A stretch of DNA of 64,000 bases from Acidaminococcus hominis (GTDB taxonomy: Bacteria > Bacillota > Negativicutes > Acidaminococcales > Acidaminococcaceae), in NCBI RefSeq assembly GCF_021044795.1, contig NZ_JAJNOP010000001.1; one strand, written 5' to 3'. Each line of letters begins with the position of its first letter. Position 1 is the stretch's first letter. The position numbers were made by a program, and so were the translations under genes. Of the stretch, positions 7,852 through 15,583 are shown in pieces. The notes under the pieces were generated by a model. That model saw only the letters and a list, made by a program, of their open reading frames with translations, did not search any database and was not told the origin of the DNA.

Positions 7852-8756
7852 TGAACAAGAAAGAACCCGTAACGGTCAAGACCGTTGGCCGCTACCGGGT
7901 AGGTGATGTATGCGAAATGAAGGCCGTGCGGATTGGCGAAGCCGGCGCATTTCTGGATGCAGGCACCGGCAATACCTCCGACGATATCCTGCTGCATAAG
8001 CACCAGCAGACGGCTCCGGTTAAGGCCGGAGATGTGGTAAAGGTGTATTTGTACCTGGATACCAAGGGGAGAATGACCGCCAGCATGAAGCTTCCCAAAA
8101 TGCGGGAAGGCCAGCTGGGGTACGTGAAGGTCCTGTCCGTAACCCGGAAGGGCGGCTTTGTGGACATTGGGGCTGAACGGGGCATTTTCCTGCCCTACAG
8201 CGAAATGCGGGGCCATGTGTCTCCGGGGCAGCTGGTGTGGGTAAAACTGTACCGGGACAAAAGCGGCCGGCAGGCCGTTACCATGCGGGTGGAAGACGAC
8301 ATGATTCGGGCTTCCGTGCCTGCCAAGGACGTAAAAGTTGGGGACCAGCTCACCGGGACGGTGTACAACATCCTGCCGGAAGGGTTCTTCCTGTTGACGG
8401 AACGGCGGTACCTGGCCTTCATCCACCGGGATGAGGTGCCGGGGGGGCGGCTGGACTTTGGCCAAAAGGTTACCGGCCGGGTTACCTTCGTCCGGGAGGA
8501 CGGACGGGTGGACATGTCACTGCGGGAAGTTAAGGAAAAGGCCATGGTAACGGACAGTGAACGGATCCTGGCCCTTTTGGAAAAACGCCAGGGAACCATG
8601 CCTTACACGGACGATACGCCGCCGGAAATTATCCAGGCTGCCTTCTCTATTTCCAAAGCTGCCTTCAAGCGGGCTCTGGGCCGGCTGATGAAGGAAGGCA
8701 AGGTAAAGCAGGAGAATGGCTGGACCACGCTGATTCAGCCAGATTCTAAAAAATAG
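7848..8756 (+). CDS. cvfB: S1-like RNA-binding protein CvfB
   Basis: 302 residues with repeated S1-like OB folds and a C-terminal winged-helix domain, the CvfB/YitL architecture. The second S1 unit is visible as KVLSVTRKGGFVDIGAERGIFLP, split here as KVLSVTRKGGFVDIG and GIFLPYSEM. A third is FVREDGRVDMSLRE. The last ~60 residues (QAAFSISKAAFKRALGRL and onward) form the winged helix. CvfB influences virulence-factor and RNA expression in Staphylococcus; its role here is not known. It overlaps rsfS by 4 nt; ATG 7851 is an alternative start. Confidence 0.88.
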   Translation: MMNKKEPVTVKTVGRYRVGDVCEMKAVRIGEAGAFLDAGTGNTSDDILLHKHQQTAPVKAGDVVKVYLYLDTKGRMTASMKLPKMREGQLGYVKVLSVTRKGGFVDIGAERGIFLPYSEMRGHVSPGQLVWVKLYRDKSGRQAVTMRVEDDMIRASVPAKDVKVGDQLTGTVYNILPEGFFLLTERRYLAFIHRDEVPGGRLDFGQKVTGRVTFVREDGRVDMSLREVKEKAMVTDSERILALLEKRQGTMPYTDDTPPEIIQAAFSISKAAFKRALGRLMKEGKVKQENGWTTLIQPDSKK

Positions 8757-8758
8757 GC

Positions 8759-8788
8759 TTGACAAAAAACGAAAGTGCATTGTATAAT
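8759..8788 (+). promoter_or_regulatory. Promoter of tRNA-Ala(GGC)
   Basis: Perfect TTGACA (8759-8764) that overlaps the end of cvfB, 18-bp spacer, perfect TATAAT (8783-8788). Confidence 0.85.
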
Positions 8789-8800
8789 AAGCAAGTCGTT

Positions 8801-8876
<76 letters not shown>

Positions 8877-8890
8877 ATGAAAAAATCAGG

Positions 8891-8920
8891 GTGCTGTGAA
8901 TGATCACAGCACCTTTTTTG
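8891..8920 (+). terminator. Intrinsic terminator of tRNA-Ala(GGC)
   Basis: GGTGCTGTG / CACAGCACC stem followed by six T. Confidence 0.92.
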
Positions 8921-8972
8921 TACCAGAAAAAGTCCGGGGCATCCCGGCATCTGTAAGGAAAGAAGGGATACC

Positions 8973-9629
8973 ATGTGGAAGCGTATTGCTCTTTTGGCAG
9001 CGGCTCTTTTGGTGATTGCCGGCAGCCTGGCCTTTGCCGCTGAACGGACTAGCCGCAAACCCGTTGTGGTGGTGTTGTACCAGAACCATGCGGAAACCGA
9101 TTACAATAAGGCTATCGACAAGAAGTTTATGAAAAACTTCAAGGCGGCCCTGCCAGCATCTACCTACGTGTGGGTGGATGGGAAAAACGTGATGAAAAAG
9201 CTTCAGGAACAGGGCATCGACGATATCTACACCGCTGAGCGCAGCGACATTATCCGGGCCCTGGGCAATGAACCGGTGGATTACGTGCTTTACGCGGAAG
9301 CCCAGCCCTTCATTCGGAAGGAAAAAAGCTCCTGGTTCAGCCACGGTATTGAAATGACCACCCAGGTTCCCTTTAAGATTGTAGACGTGGCCGGGGACAA
9401 GTACCTGTACAGCGGCCGGCTGTCCATCAAGGCGGACAGCACCACCTTTATTGGCGGCATAGGCAACCGGGGTGTGGTCATGGAAGCGGTGGACAAGGCC
9501 AATCAAAGAATCAGTGAGATTATCGCCCAGCGCATGCCCAAAACGGTTACCTCCGGAGAAAAAAGCCGCAGCCGGGCAGCAGCCCGTCAGGCAGCCCTCC
9601 AGGAGATGCCCCTGGAAGTCGTAGAATAA
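8973..9629 (+). CDS. Secreted protein of unknown function
   Basis: 218 residues with a clear Sec signal peptide (basic MWKR, hydrophobic core, probable cleavage after SLAFA at about residue 22). The mature part alternates beta-like and helical stretches and contains YVLYAEAQPF, a long polar segment, and a basic C-terminal tail rich in Arg, Ala and Ser. I do not recognise the family. The general look recalls periplasmic LpoB/TolB-N-like folds, but this is only an impression. ATG follows AGAAGGGAT. The gene is flanked by terminators at both ends and so is monocistronic; no promoter was recognised. Confidence 0.75.
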   Translation: MWKRIALLAAALLVIAGSLAFAAERTSRKPVVVVLYQNHAETDYNKAIDKKFMKNFKAALPASTYVWVDGKNVMKKLQEQGIDDIYTAERSDIIRALGNEPVDYVLYAEAQPFIRKEKSSWFSHGIEMTTQVPFKIVDVAGDKYLYSGRLSIKADSTTFIGGIGNRGVVMEAVDKANQRISEIIAQRMPKTVTSGEKSRSRAAARQAALQEMPLEVVE

Positions 9630-9636
9630 CAATATA

Positions 9637-9684
9637 AGAAAAAGAGAGAATTCCTAGTAAACATTAGGCAATTCTCTCTTTTCT
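9637..9684. terminator. Intrinsic terminator, AT-rich stem
   Basis: AAAAGAGAGAATT and AATTCTCTCTTTT form a long stem with CCTA / TAGG continuing inside it. T-rich flanks on both sides allow bidirectional use. Confidence 0.8.
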
Positions 9685-9750
9685 TTTGGAGAATTATATA
9701 GTAAGATTATAGGAAATAGCAAGGCTGTTTGGCAGCCTAAGGGAGGCATT

Positions 9751-10194
9751 ATGAAAATTTCAACTAAAGGGCGGTATGCCCTGCGCCTGATGATTGACCT
9801 GGCGCTCAACGGCACAGATTCGTATGTCCCTATCAAAAGTGTCTCACAGCGGCAGGAAATCTCAGAAAAATATCTGGAACAGATTATCACCCAACTGTCC
9901 CGGGCAAAATTGGTAAAAAGCGCCCGGGGGGCCCAAGGCGGCTACCGCCTGGTGCGGGAACCCAAGGACTATACGGCAGGAGAAATCATCCGGGCGGTGG
10001 AAGGTTCCCTGGCGCCGGTGGCTTGTCTGGAACCGGGCCACGAAATTTGCAGCCGGGCAGAGCAATGTGTTACCCTGGACCTGTGGAAAGAGATTCAGGA
10101 TGCAGTGGACACCATTGTGGACCATACCACGTTGGCAGACCTGGTAGAAAAACAGAAGCAGAAATTGCAGAAAATGGCAGCAGCCCAAGGCTAA
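9751..10194 (+). CDS. Rrf2-family transcriptional regulator, probable Fe-S sensor
   Basis: 147 residues. The N-terminal winged helix contains STKGRYALRLMIDLA and ISEKYLEQIITQL, the standard Rrf2 recognition region, followed by the wing sequence KSARGAQGGYRL. The sensor segment has three cysteines in CLEPGHEICSRAEQC (C-x7-C-x5-C). This is the pattern of cluster-binding Rrf2 proteins such as RirA/IscR types, so a redox, iron or NO-responsive role is inferred. No isc/suf genes are adjacent, so its targets are unknown. It lies between two tRNA-Ala transcription units. ATG 9751 has AAGGGAGG upstream. Confidence 0.88.
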   Translation: MKISTKGRYALRLMIDLALNGTDSYVPIKSVSQRQEISEKYLEQIITQLSRAKLVKSARGAQGGYRLVREPKDYTAGEIIRAVEGSLAPVACLEPGHEICSRAEQCVTLDLWKEIQDAVDTIVDHTTLADLVEKQKQKLQKMAAAQG

Positions 10195-10198
10195 TCCC

Positions 10199-10227
10199 TT
10201 GCGCTGCTGTTTTTTTCGTATTATAAT
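10199..10227 (+). promoter_or_regulatory. Promoter of tRNA-Ala(CGC)
   Basis: TTGCGC (10199-10204), 17-bp spacer, TATAAT (10222-10227). Confidence 0.7.
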
Positions 10228-10236
10228 AGGGCTCAT

Positions 10237-10312
10237 GGGGCATTAGCTCAGCTGGGAGAGCGCAAGGTTCGCAATCTTGAGGCCAGGAGTTCGATCCTCC
10301 TATGCTCCACCA
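10237..10312 (+). tRNA. tRNA-Ala (anticodon CGC)
   Basis: 76-nt cloverleaf with encoded CCA. Acceptor GGGGCAT / ATGCTCC. Anticodon arm CAAGG-TTCGCAA-TCTTG gives CGC, reading GCG. The D and T arms are almost the same as in the tRNA-Ala(GGC) 1.4 kb upstream. A dedicated GCG reader fits the GC-rich codon use of the window. Confidence 0.95.
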
Positions 10313-10325
10313 ATTTGGGTGGCAA

Positions 10326-10356
10326 GATCCGTTTCCGAGGGAAGCGGATTTTTTTA
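10326..10356 (+). terminator. Intrinsic terminator of tRNA-Ala(CGC)
   Basis: ATCCGTTTCC / GGAAGCGGAT stem with a GAG loop, then eight T. Confidence 0.88.
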
Positions 10357-10521
10357 TTTGGCCTAAAGCTGCTTGGAACTTCCTGGGGAAATTTTTAAAA
10401 ATGTTGTAAAAACAACGTACTTTCCCCCTGGAGTCTGTTAAGCTACAGTCAAAAGGGCAGGGCGGCAGCCTCCACGGGGAAGCGGTCCTGCTGACCAGGA
10501 AAGAAACAGGGGAGTGTTATT

Positions 10522-10710
10522 ATGAAATTTAAAGTCAATGAAAATTGTATCGGCTGCGGTCTTTGTGAAGGAACCTGTCCCGCCGTTTTCCATATGACGG
10601 ATGCAGGTGTGGCTGAGGCCATTCCGGATGCCGTACCGGCAGATCAGGAAGGGGCTGCCCAGGATGCCATGAACGGCTGTCCTGCTGGGGCCATTGAACA
10701 AGTGGACTAA
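10522..10710 (+). CDS. [4Fe-4S] ferredoxin
   Basis: 62-residue soluble electron carrier with one [4Fe-4S] cluster. The ligands are CIGCGLC (C-x2-C-x2-C) plus the late Cys in NGCPAGAI. An additional Cys in CEGTCP resembles the disulfide or structural Cys of Thermotoga-type single-cluster ferredoxins. Likely partners are the [FeFe] hydrogenase encoded 156 bp downstream and other ferredoxin-linked oxidoreductases. It has its own terminator, so it is a separate unit. ATG follows GGGGAG. Confidence 0.93.
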   Translation: MKFKVNENCIGCGLCEGTCPAVFHMTDAGVAEAIPDAVPADQEGAAQDAMNGCPAGAIEQVD

Positions 10711-10756
10711 GGGGAAACCCAACCGCATACCCGGGCAGAAAGCAGTTTTCCGCCCC

Positions 10757-10791
10757 AGGGGCTTGGAGCTTTGCGCTCCCGGCCCCTTTTT
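10757..10791 (+). terminator. Intrinsic terminator of the ferredoxin gene
   Basis: AGGGGCTTGGAGC / GCTCCCGGCCCCT stem followed by five T. Confidence 0.88.
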
Positions 10792-10792
10792 C

Positions 10793-10821
10793 TTGTGCTG
10801 GAGGGCGGCATTAGGTATAAT
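10793..10821 (+). promoter_or_regulatory. Promoter of the hydrogenase gene
   Basis: TTGTGC (10793-10798), 17-bp spacer, TATAAT (10816-10821), directly behind the ferredoxin terminator. Confidence 0.7.
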
Positions 10822-10865
10822 AAGAGAAACCAAGGTTGGTTAGCAAATAAGAGGAGAAAAGACAC

Positions 10866-12101
10866 ATGCTTACATTGGACGAATTATATAAGGAAATGCT
10901 GAAGCGGGCCGCCGAAGGCAAGGATCCCAAAAAGGTGGACAACGGGGATCCCCGGATGATTGCCTGCCTGGCCCATCCTGAAAATACCCCGGTGGTTTGG
11001 CGGACCAAGCCCTGCCTGTGCCCTCCGGAGGAGCAGGACAAATGTACGGACCGCTGCACCTGGGGCGCTTTGGAAAAGGGCCCGGACGGCGTTCAGGTCA
11101 ACGATGACAAATGCGTGGGCTGTGAAGCCTGTGTGGACGCCTGCAAGCTGGAAGCCCTGAAAACCAAAAAGGACATCATTCCGGTGGTGGAAGCCCTGAA
11201 AAAGGCTACGACCCCCATTTATGCCCTGGTGGCACCGGCTTTTTCCGGCCAGTTTGGTCCGGACGTTTCCCCGGGCAAGCTGCGCACGGCCTTAAAGATC
11301 CTGGGCTTTTCCGGGATGCTGGAAGTGGCGGTATTTGCGGATATCCTGACGCTGAAGGAAGCCTTGGAATTTGACAAGAAAATCAAAAGTGAGGACGACT
11401 TCCAGCTGACCAGCTGCTGCTGCCCTATGTGGATTGCCATGATCAAGCGGCTGTACCACCAGCTGCTGCCCAATGTGCCCGGTTCTGTTTCTCCCATGAT
11501 TGCCGGGGGCCGGACCATTAAGGTGCTCCATCCCGATGCCATTACGGTATTTATTGGACCCTGCATGGCCAAAAAAGCGGAAATGAAGGAACCCGACCTG
11601 AAGGGCGCCATTGACTACGTGCTTACCTACGAGGAACTCCGGGATCTGTTCTCCACTACGGAACTGGATCTGGCCAGCCTGCCGGAAGAAGATGTACCCC
11701 ATGCTTCCCGGGCGGGCATCTGCTATGCCTTTGCCGGCGGGGTGGCGGAAGCGGTATCCCGTACGGTCCATCAGCTGAACCCCAACCGGAAAATCCAGAT
11801 CAAGACCCGCCGGGCCGACAGTGTGCCGGAATGCCGGGCCATGATTGACGATATCTTGAAGGGCAACCGGGAAGGAAACTTCTTTGAAGGTATGGGCTGC
11901 AAGGGCGGCTGCGTAGGCGGCCCCAAGGCTCTTATCAGCAAGGAAGAAGGCAAGGCCAATGTGGAAGCCTATGGGCGCCAGGCCATGGCCAAGACTCCCG
12001 GGGATAATCCCTACGTGATTGAGCTTTTGAAAAAATTGGGTTTCCCCACAGTAGAGGAATTCCTGACCAAGAGCGATTTGTTTGACCGGAAAATGGACTA
12101 A
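10866..12101 (+). CDS. [FeFe] hydrogenase, group B-like, with two N-terminal Fe-S motifs
   Basis: 411 residues. The N-terminal third carries a Cys cluster (CLCPPEEQDKC and CTW) and CVGCEACVDACK, ligands for accessory [4Fe-4S] clusters. The H-cluster domain follows. Its motif L1 is TSCCCPMW rather than the TSCCPxW of well-studied group A enzymes. L2 is GPCMAKKAE and L3 is EGMGCKGGCVGGP. These variants are typical of group B [FeFe] hydrogenases, such as the third Clostridium pasteurianum enzyme, whose physiological direction is unsettled. The ferredoxin gene is just upstream, and a HydE maturase lies at 43.6 kb; HydF and HydG are not in the window. ATG has GAGGAG 9 nt upstream. The gene ends in a bidirectional terminator. 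Confidence 0.9.
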   Translation: MLTLDELYKEMLKRAAEGKDPKKVDNGDPRMIACLAHPENTPVVWRTKPCLCPPEEQDKCTDRCTWGALEKGPDGVQVNDDKCVGCEACVDACKLEALKTKKDIIPVVEALKKATTPIYALVAPAFSGQFGPDVSPGKLRTALKILGFSGMLEVAVFADILTLKEALEFDKKIKSEDDFQLTSCCCPMWIAMIKRLYHQLLPNVPGSVSPMIAGGRTIKVLHPDAITVFIGPCMAKKAEMKEPDLKGAIDYVLTYEELRDLFSTTELDLASLPEEDVPHASRAGICYAFAGGVAEAVSRTVHQLNPNRKIQIKTRRADSVPECRAMIDDILKGNREGNFFEGMGCKGGCVGGPKALISKEEGKANVEAYGRQAMAKTPGDNPYVIELLKKLGFPTVEEFLTKSDLFDRKMD

Positions 12102-12105
12102 GCAA

Positions 12106-12141
12106 AAGCACCTGCTGGCGAAAGCCGGCAGGTGCTTTTTT
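12106..12141. terminator. Bidirectional terminator between the hydrogenase and SRPBCC genes
   Basis: AAGCACCTGCTGGC, GAAA loop, GCCGGCAGGTGCTT and T-run on the + strand; an A-rich left flank gives a T-rich tail on the - strand. Confidence 0.88.
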
Positions 12142-12169
12142 GGGCTGCGTCCGTGGGGACTACCTGGTT

Positions 12170-12685
12170 TTATTTGTGGGCGGCCTGGACCGTCCGGACC
12201 AGGCCTTTCAGCCAGTCCTGGTGACCGATGTTCATGGTGTCGGGTTCGGAGTTGTGGAGCTCTTTGGCGGGTTCGCCTTTTTGGGATTCCTGGGTCAGGA
12301 TCCGCACCCGGTTTTGGGGCAGGTCTTCAATAAGCCAGGCGTGGATTACATCCAGGCGATGGGCGGCATCCCCTTCAGCCCAGCCATGCCAGGCCAGACG
12401 GCCGGGCTGCCCCTCACTGGGAGCAGCGAATTCGACGATTTCCGCCTCAATGGGGAACCCGAAGGTCTTAAAGGAGAAGCGGGTATGGGGGGACAGGAGA
12501 GGGCCGGCTTCATTGTAAAAGTGGACGTCGGAAGCGTTTTTGTAGTAGCTGTTCCACAGACTGGTATCCAACAGGGTGGAGAAGACTTCCGCAGCGGTAA
12601 GATTTTGGACGATGACCTCGTTGGAAGCAAAGTTGTCCGTGGTGCCGGGCAGGTAGTCCTGGGGCCATTGAATTTCATGCAGCAT
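12170..12685 (-). CDS. SRPBCC-domain (polyketide cyclase/START-like) protein
   Basis: 171 residues on the - strand. SRPBCC proteins have a deep hydrophobic ligand pocket. Supporting blocks are LTAAEVFSTLLDTSLWNSYY, the usual opening of the fold, FSFKTFGFPIEAEIVEF, and the late tryptophan-containing LAWHGWAEG and HAWLIEDL. No ligand can be named. The start at 12685 is chosen because TAAGGAGG lies 8-9 nt upstream; an in-frame upstream ATG at 12742 lacks one. A long + strand reading frame over the same region is its shadow. It is the only - strand gene of the first 28 kb. Confidence 0.8.
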   Translation of the reverse strand: MLHEIQWPQDYLPGTTDNFASNEVIVQNLTAAEVFSTLLDTSLWNSYYKNASDVHFYNEAGPLLSPHTRFSFKTFGFPIEAEIVEFAAPSEGQPGRLAWHGWAEGDAAHRLDVIHAWLIEDLPQNRVRILTQESQKGEPAKELHNSEPDTMNIGHQDWLKGLVRTVQAAHK

Positions 12686-12821
12686 AATAATTTCCTCCTT
12701 ATAGGGCAGCCCAGGGGGCTGTAGGTTTTCTGGAAGTATCATAGCGCAAAACTTTATAAAAATGAAGAATGCACTTTTTTGTATGATAGTACCTAAAAAG
12801 ATACTATAGAAAAAGGAATAA

Positions 12822-12851
12822 TTGACAACAACTATTTTTTTATGCTACAAT
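12822..12851 (+). promoter_or_regulatory. Promoter of the polyamine-operon leader RNA
   Basis: Perfect TTGACA (12822-12827), 18-bp spacer, TACAAT (12846-12851). Transcription would start near 12858, ~377 nt before the first codon of the arginine decarboxylase gene. The stretch 12686-12821 between the divergent genes otherwise holds only a small hairpin at about 12785-12808. Confidence 0.8.
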
Positions 12852-12857
12852 TTTAAC

Positions 12858-13204
12858 AATTTGAAAGGAACCGAAAGAGTCTTTTCAAAGCAATTTTTAG
12901 GACCACCTTCCTGGAAGGTTAAGGCCATACGGACAGCCGGGTCCACTGCCGATTTTGGCGGCAACTGGTTTGCAGCCTTATTGATTGAGTTGAAAGCTCA
13001 AATTTTATAAGTTGGTTACTTCATAACCGCAATGCGTCTGTGCGCAGACTTGTGAAACGGTCAATAAGAGTAGTAAAAGTTGAATTGCTATATAGACTCT
13101 GATCTCCGTCCTGAAACCGATTGAATTTGCAGGGACTCTGTCTTTCGTAAATTTTTTGCTGCAGGAAATTCACGCAAGCTGCCAAGGGGGCAGCTTGCTT
13201 TTTT
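12858..13204 (+). ncRNA. Structured leader RNA (candidate riboswitch or attenuator) upstream of the polyamine operon
   Basis: This ~350-nt noncoding stretch runs from a strong promoter to an intrinsic terminator 31 nt before the operon. Helices that can be read directly are ACCTTC/GAAGGT (12904-12918), GGAC/GTCC (12931-12944), GGTTA/TAACC (13014-13028) and GTCTG/CAGAC (13036-13049). A long-range closing helix pairs CGAAAG+AGTC (12872-12881) with GACT and CTTTCG (13134-13137, 13142-13147). The same 5' strand AGAGTCT (12876-12882) also matches AGACTCT at 13094-13100, so two exclusive pairings exist. I compared it from memory with 6S, tmRNA, RNase P, SRP, T-box, lysine, SAM, cobalamin and guanidine-I RNAs and recognise none. 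A small in-frame ORF at 12822-13010 lacks a credible ribosome site and is not called. Confidence 0.65.
13174..13204 (+). terminator. Intrinsic terminator inside the leader, just before the polyamine operon
   Basis: Perfect 10-bp stem GCAAGCTGCC / GGCAGCTTGC with AAGGG loop and six T. No new promoter fits between it and the start codon at 13235, so expression of the operon would need read-through. Confidence 0.9.
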
Positions 13205-13234
13205 GTTTTGAGGAAATACCAGGGGAGGGAAAAC

Positions 13235-14695
13235 ATGTTGGAAAAAAAGACTAAGTTGGATCAGAATCGGGCGCCCATTTACGAAGCCCTGGAACGCTTT
13301 CGAAAAATGCGGGTGGTTCCCTTTGATGTACCTGGCCACAAGCGGGGCCGGGGCAATCCGGAACTGACGGAATTTCTGGGAGAAAAGTGTGTTGGGGTGG
13401 ATGTAAACAGTATGAAGCCCTTGGACAACCTGTGTCATCCGGTTTCCGTCATCCGGGAAGCGGAAAAGCTGGCTGCCGATGCCTTCGGAGCAGCCCAGGC
13501 TTTCCTGATGGTGGGCGGTACCACCAGCGCGGTGCAGTCCATGATTCTCTCCACCTGTAAACGGGGGGATAAGATTATCCTGCCCCGAAATGTCCATAAA
13601 AGTATGCTGAACGCCCTGGTGCTGTGCGGGGCTATTCCGGTGTACGTAAATCCAGATGTGGATGTGCGGCTGGGCATCAGCCTGGGCATGAAGCGGGAAG
13701 CGGTGGCCAAGGCCATCCAGGAAAATCCCGATGCAGTGGCCGTGGTGGTGAACAACCCCACCTATTACGGCATTTGCAGCGACCTGAGAGCCATTGTGGA
13801 TATGGCCCACAAGGCGGGGATGCTGTGCCTGGTGGATGAAGCCCACGGCACCCACTTTTATTTTGGCAGCGGCCTGCCGGTGTCCGGCATGGCAGCCGGG
13901 GCCGATATGGCAGCCATTTCCATGCACAAAAGCGGCGGCAGCCTGACCCAGTCCAGCTTCCTTTTGACCGGGCCCAAGGTGCATGCCGGCTATGTGCGGC
14001 AGATCATCAACCTGACCCAGACCACCTCCGGCAGTTACCTGCTTATGTCCAGCCTGGATATCAGCCGTCGCCGGCTGGCCCTGAAGGGCAAGGAAATCTT
14101 CCACAAGGTGGTGGATATGGCGGAATACGCCCGGCAGGAAATCAACCAGATTGGCGGCTACTATGCTTTTGGCCGGGAATTGATGAACGGCAATTCGGTT
14201 TTTGACTTTGACAGCACCAAGCTGAGCATCCATACCCTGGATATTGGCCTGGCAGGCATCGAAGTGTACGATATTCTCCGGGACGAGTACGATATCCAGA
14301 TAGAGTTTGGGGATATCGGCAACATCCTGGCCTACCTGTCCATGGGGGACCGAATCCAGGAATTGGAACGGCTGGTCAGCGCCCTGGCGGAAATCCGCCG
14401 CCGCTACCAGAAGGATCCTAACGGCATGCTGAGCCAGGAATATGTGGAGCCGGTGGTGGTGATGAGCCCCCAGGAAGCGTTCTACGCCCCCAAGGAAAGC
14501 CTGCCTTTGGAAAAATGCGAAGGGCGGGTGTGCAGCGAATTTGTGATGTGCTATCCTCCGGGCATTCCTCTCTTGGCCCCTGGAGAAAAAATTACAGGAG
14601 AAATCCTGCGGCATATTGAGTACGCCAAAGAGAAGGGCTGCAGCATGACCGGGTCTGAAGATCCGGAGCTGAAGCACCTGAATGTACTGGCCTAA
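13235..14695 (+). CDS. speA: Arginine decarboxylase (Orn/Lys/Arg decarboxylase, fold type I, short form)
   Basis: 486-residue PLP enzyme of the short Bacillus SpeA type. The PLP lysine is K232 in ISMHKSGGSLTQSS, preceded by the cofactor-binding DEAHGTHFYF. The N-terminal VPFDVPGHKRGRG block and C-terminal CYPPGIPLLAPGE are family hallmarks. Arginine is favoured over lysine or ornithine as substrate because agmatinase is encoded two genes downstream, so agmatine would be converted to putrescine. ATG 13235 has GGGGAGGG upstream. It is the first gene of a tightly packed five-gene operon whose expression probably depends on read-through of the leader terminator. Confidence 0.88.
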   Translation: MLEKKTKLDQNRAPIYEALERFRKMRVVPFDVPGHKRGRGNPELTEFLGEKCVGVDVNSMKPLDNLCHPVSVIREAEKLAADAFGAAQAFLMVGGTTSAVQSMILSTCKRGDKIILPRNVHKSMLNALVLCGAIPVYVNPDVDVRLGISLGMKREAVAKAIQENPDAVAVVVNNPTYYGICSDLRAIVDMAHKAGMLCLVDEAHGTHFYFGSGLPVSGMAAGADMAAISMHKSGGSLTQSSFLLTGPKVHAGYVRQIINLTQTTSGSYLLMSSLDISRRRLALKGKEIFHKVVDMAEYARQEINQIGGYYAFGRELMNGNSVFDFDSTKLSIHTLDIGLAGIEVYDILRDEYDIQIEFGDIGNILAYLSMGDRIQELERLVSALAEIRRRYQKDPNGMLSQEYVEPVVVMSPQEAFYAPKESLPLEKCEGRVCSEFVMCYPPGIPLLAPGEKITGEILRHIEYAKEKGCSMTGSEDPELKHLNVLA

Positions 14696-14713
14696 GCCAG
14701 AAGGAGCGCAATT

Positions 14714-15583
14714 ATGGAAATGTGGTTTAGCGAATTTCATACCCCGGACGTGAAGCACAGCATCCGGGTCAACCGTCACCTGTTTTCCAAGCAGAGTGAT
14801 TTTCAGCGAATCGATATTTTTGAAACCCCGGAATTTGGCCGGGTACTGACCCTGGACGGAAACGTGATGCTCACCGAACGGGACGAATTTATTTACGATG
14901 AAATGATTACCCACGTGCCCATGGCGGTGCACAAGGGCATCAAGGATATCATGGTCATCGGCGCCGGGGACGGGGGCGTGGTCCGGGAACTGACCCGCTA
15001 CGACCGGGTGCAGAAGATTGACCTGGTGGAAATGGATCCCATGGTGGTGGAAGCCTGCCGGAACTACCTGCCGGGCAACGCCTGCCGGATGGATGACCGC
15101 CGGGTGCATATCTATTTTGAAAATGCCCTGAAATTCATCCGCCACTGCGAAAATTCCTACGACCTGATTATTGTGGATTCCACGGACCCCTTTGGCCCGT
15201 CGGAAGGGCTGTTTACCCGGGAATTTTACGGCAGCTGCTACAACGCCCTTCGGGAGGACGGCATTATGGTCAACCAGCAGGGCAGTCCCTTCTACAAGGA
15301 AGATGCCATTGCCATGCAGCGGAGCCACCAGCGGATTGTCAGCACCTTCCCCATCAGCAAGGTGTACCAGGCCCATATCCCCACCTATGCAGCCGGCTAC
15401 TGGACCTTTGGCTTTGCCAGCAAGAAGTACCATCCCATCAATGACCTGGATGCCCCGGCCTGGGAAGCCCTGAACATGCACACCCGGTACTATACCACCC
15501 GGCTGCACGTAGGCGCATTTTGGCTGCCGGCCTTCCTGGAGGAAATGCTGCAGGAGGTGGAGAATAAAGATGCTGAAGACTAA
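14714..15583 (+). CDS. speE: Spermidine synthase-like aminopropyltransferase
   Basis: 289 residues. Aminopropyltransferases move the propylamine group of decarboxylated S-adenosylmethionine to putrescine or another amine. The nucleotide-binding MVIGAGDGGVVREL, VEMDPMVVEA and the active-site IIVDSTDPFGPSEGLF are present, as is the gate region GSPFYKEDAI. No S-adenosylmethionine decarboxylase (speD) is in the operon, and the two last genes encode the alternative carboxyspermidine route, so its role here is open. It overlaps speB by 14 nt. ATG follows AAGGAGCG. Confidence 0.92.
   Translation: MEMWFSEFHTPDVKHSIRVNRHLFSKQSDFQRIDIFETPEFGRVLTLDGNVMLTERDEFIYDEMITHVPMAVHKGIKDIMVIGAGDGGVVRELTRYDRVQKIDLVEMDPMVVEACRNYLPGNACRMDDRRVHIYFENALKFIRHCENSYDLIIVDSTDPFGPSEGLFTREFYGSCYNALREDGIMVNQQGSPFYKEDAIAMQRSHQRIVSTFPISKVYQAHIPTYAAGYWTFGFASKKYHPINDLDAPAWEALNMHTRYYTTRLHVGAFWLPAFLEEMLQEVENKDAED

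Noticed and set aside
12140..12724. A 194-codon + strand frame after the hydrogenase gene
   Set aside because: The - strand frame has the SRPBCC pattern, a strong ribosome site and correct placement relative to the bidirectional terminator.
12822..13010. A 62-codon frame inside the polyamine leader
   Set aside because: It begins inside the -35 element of the promoter and has no ribosome site or family resemblance; the region is better read as structured RNA.
13088..15508. An 806-codon open frame on the - strand across speA and speE
   Set aside because: It mirrors strongly supported + strand genes with PLP and aminopropyltransferase motifs; the translation is low-complexity-like His/Gly/Gln-rich and matches no family.
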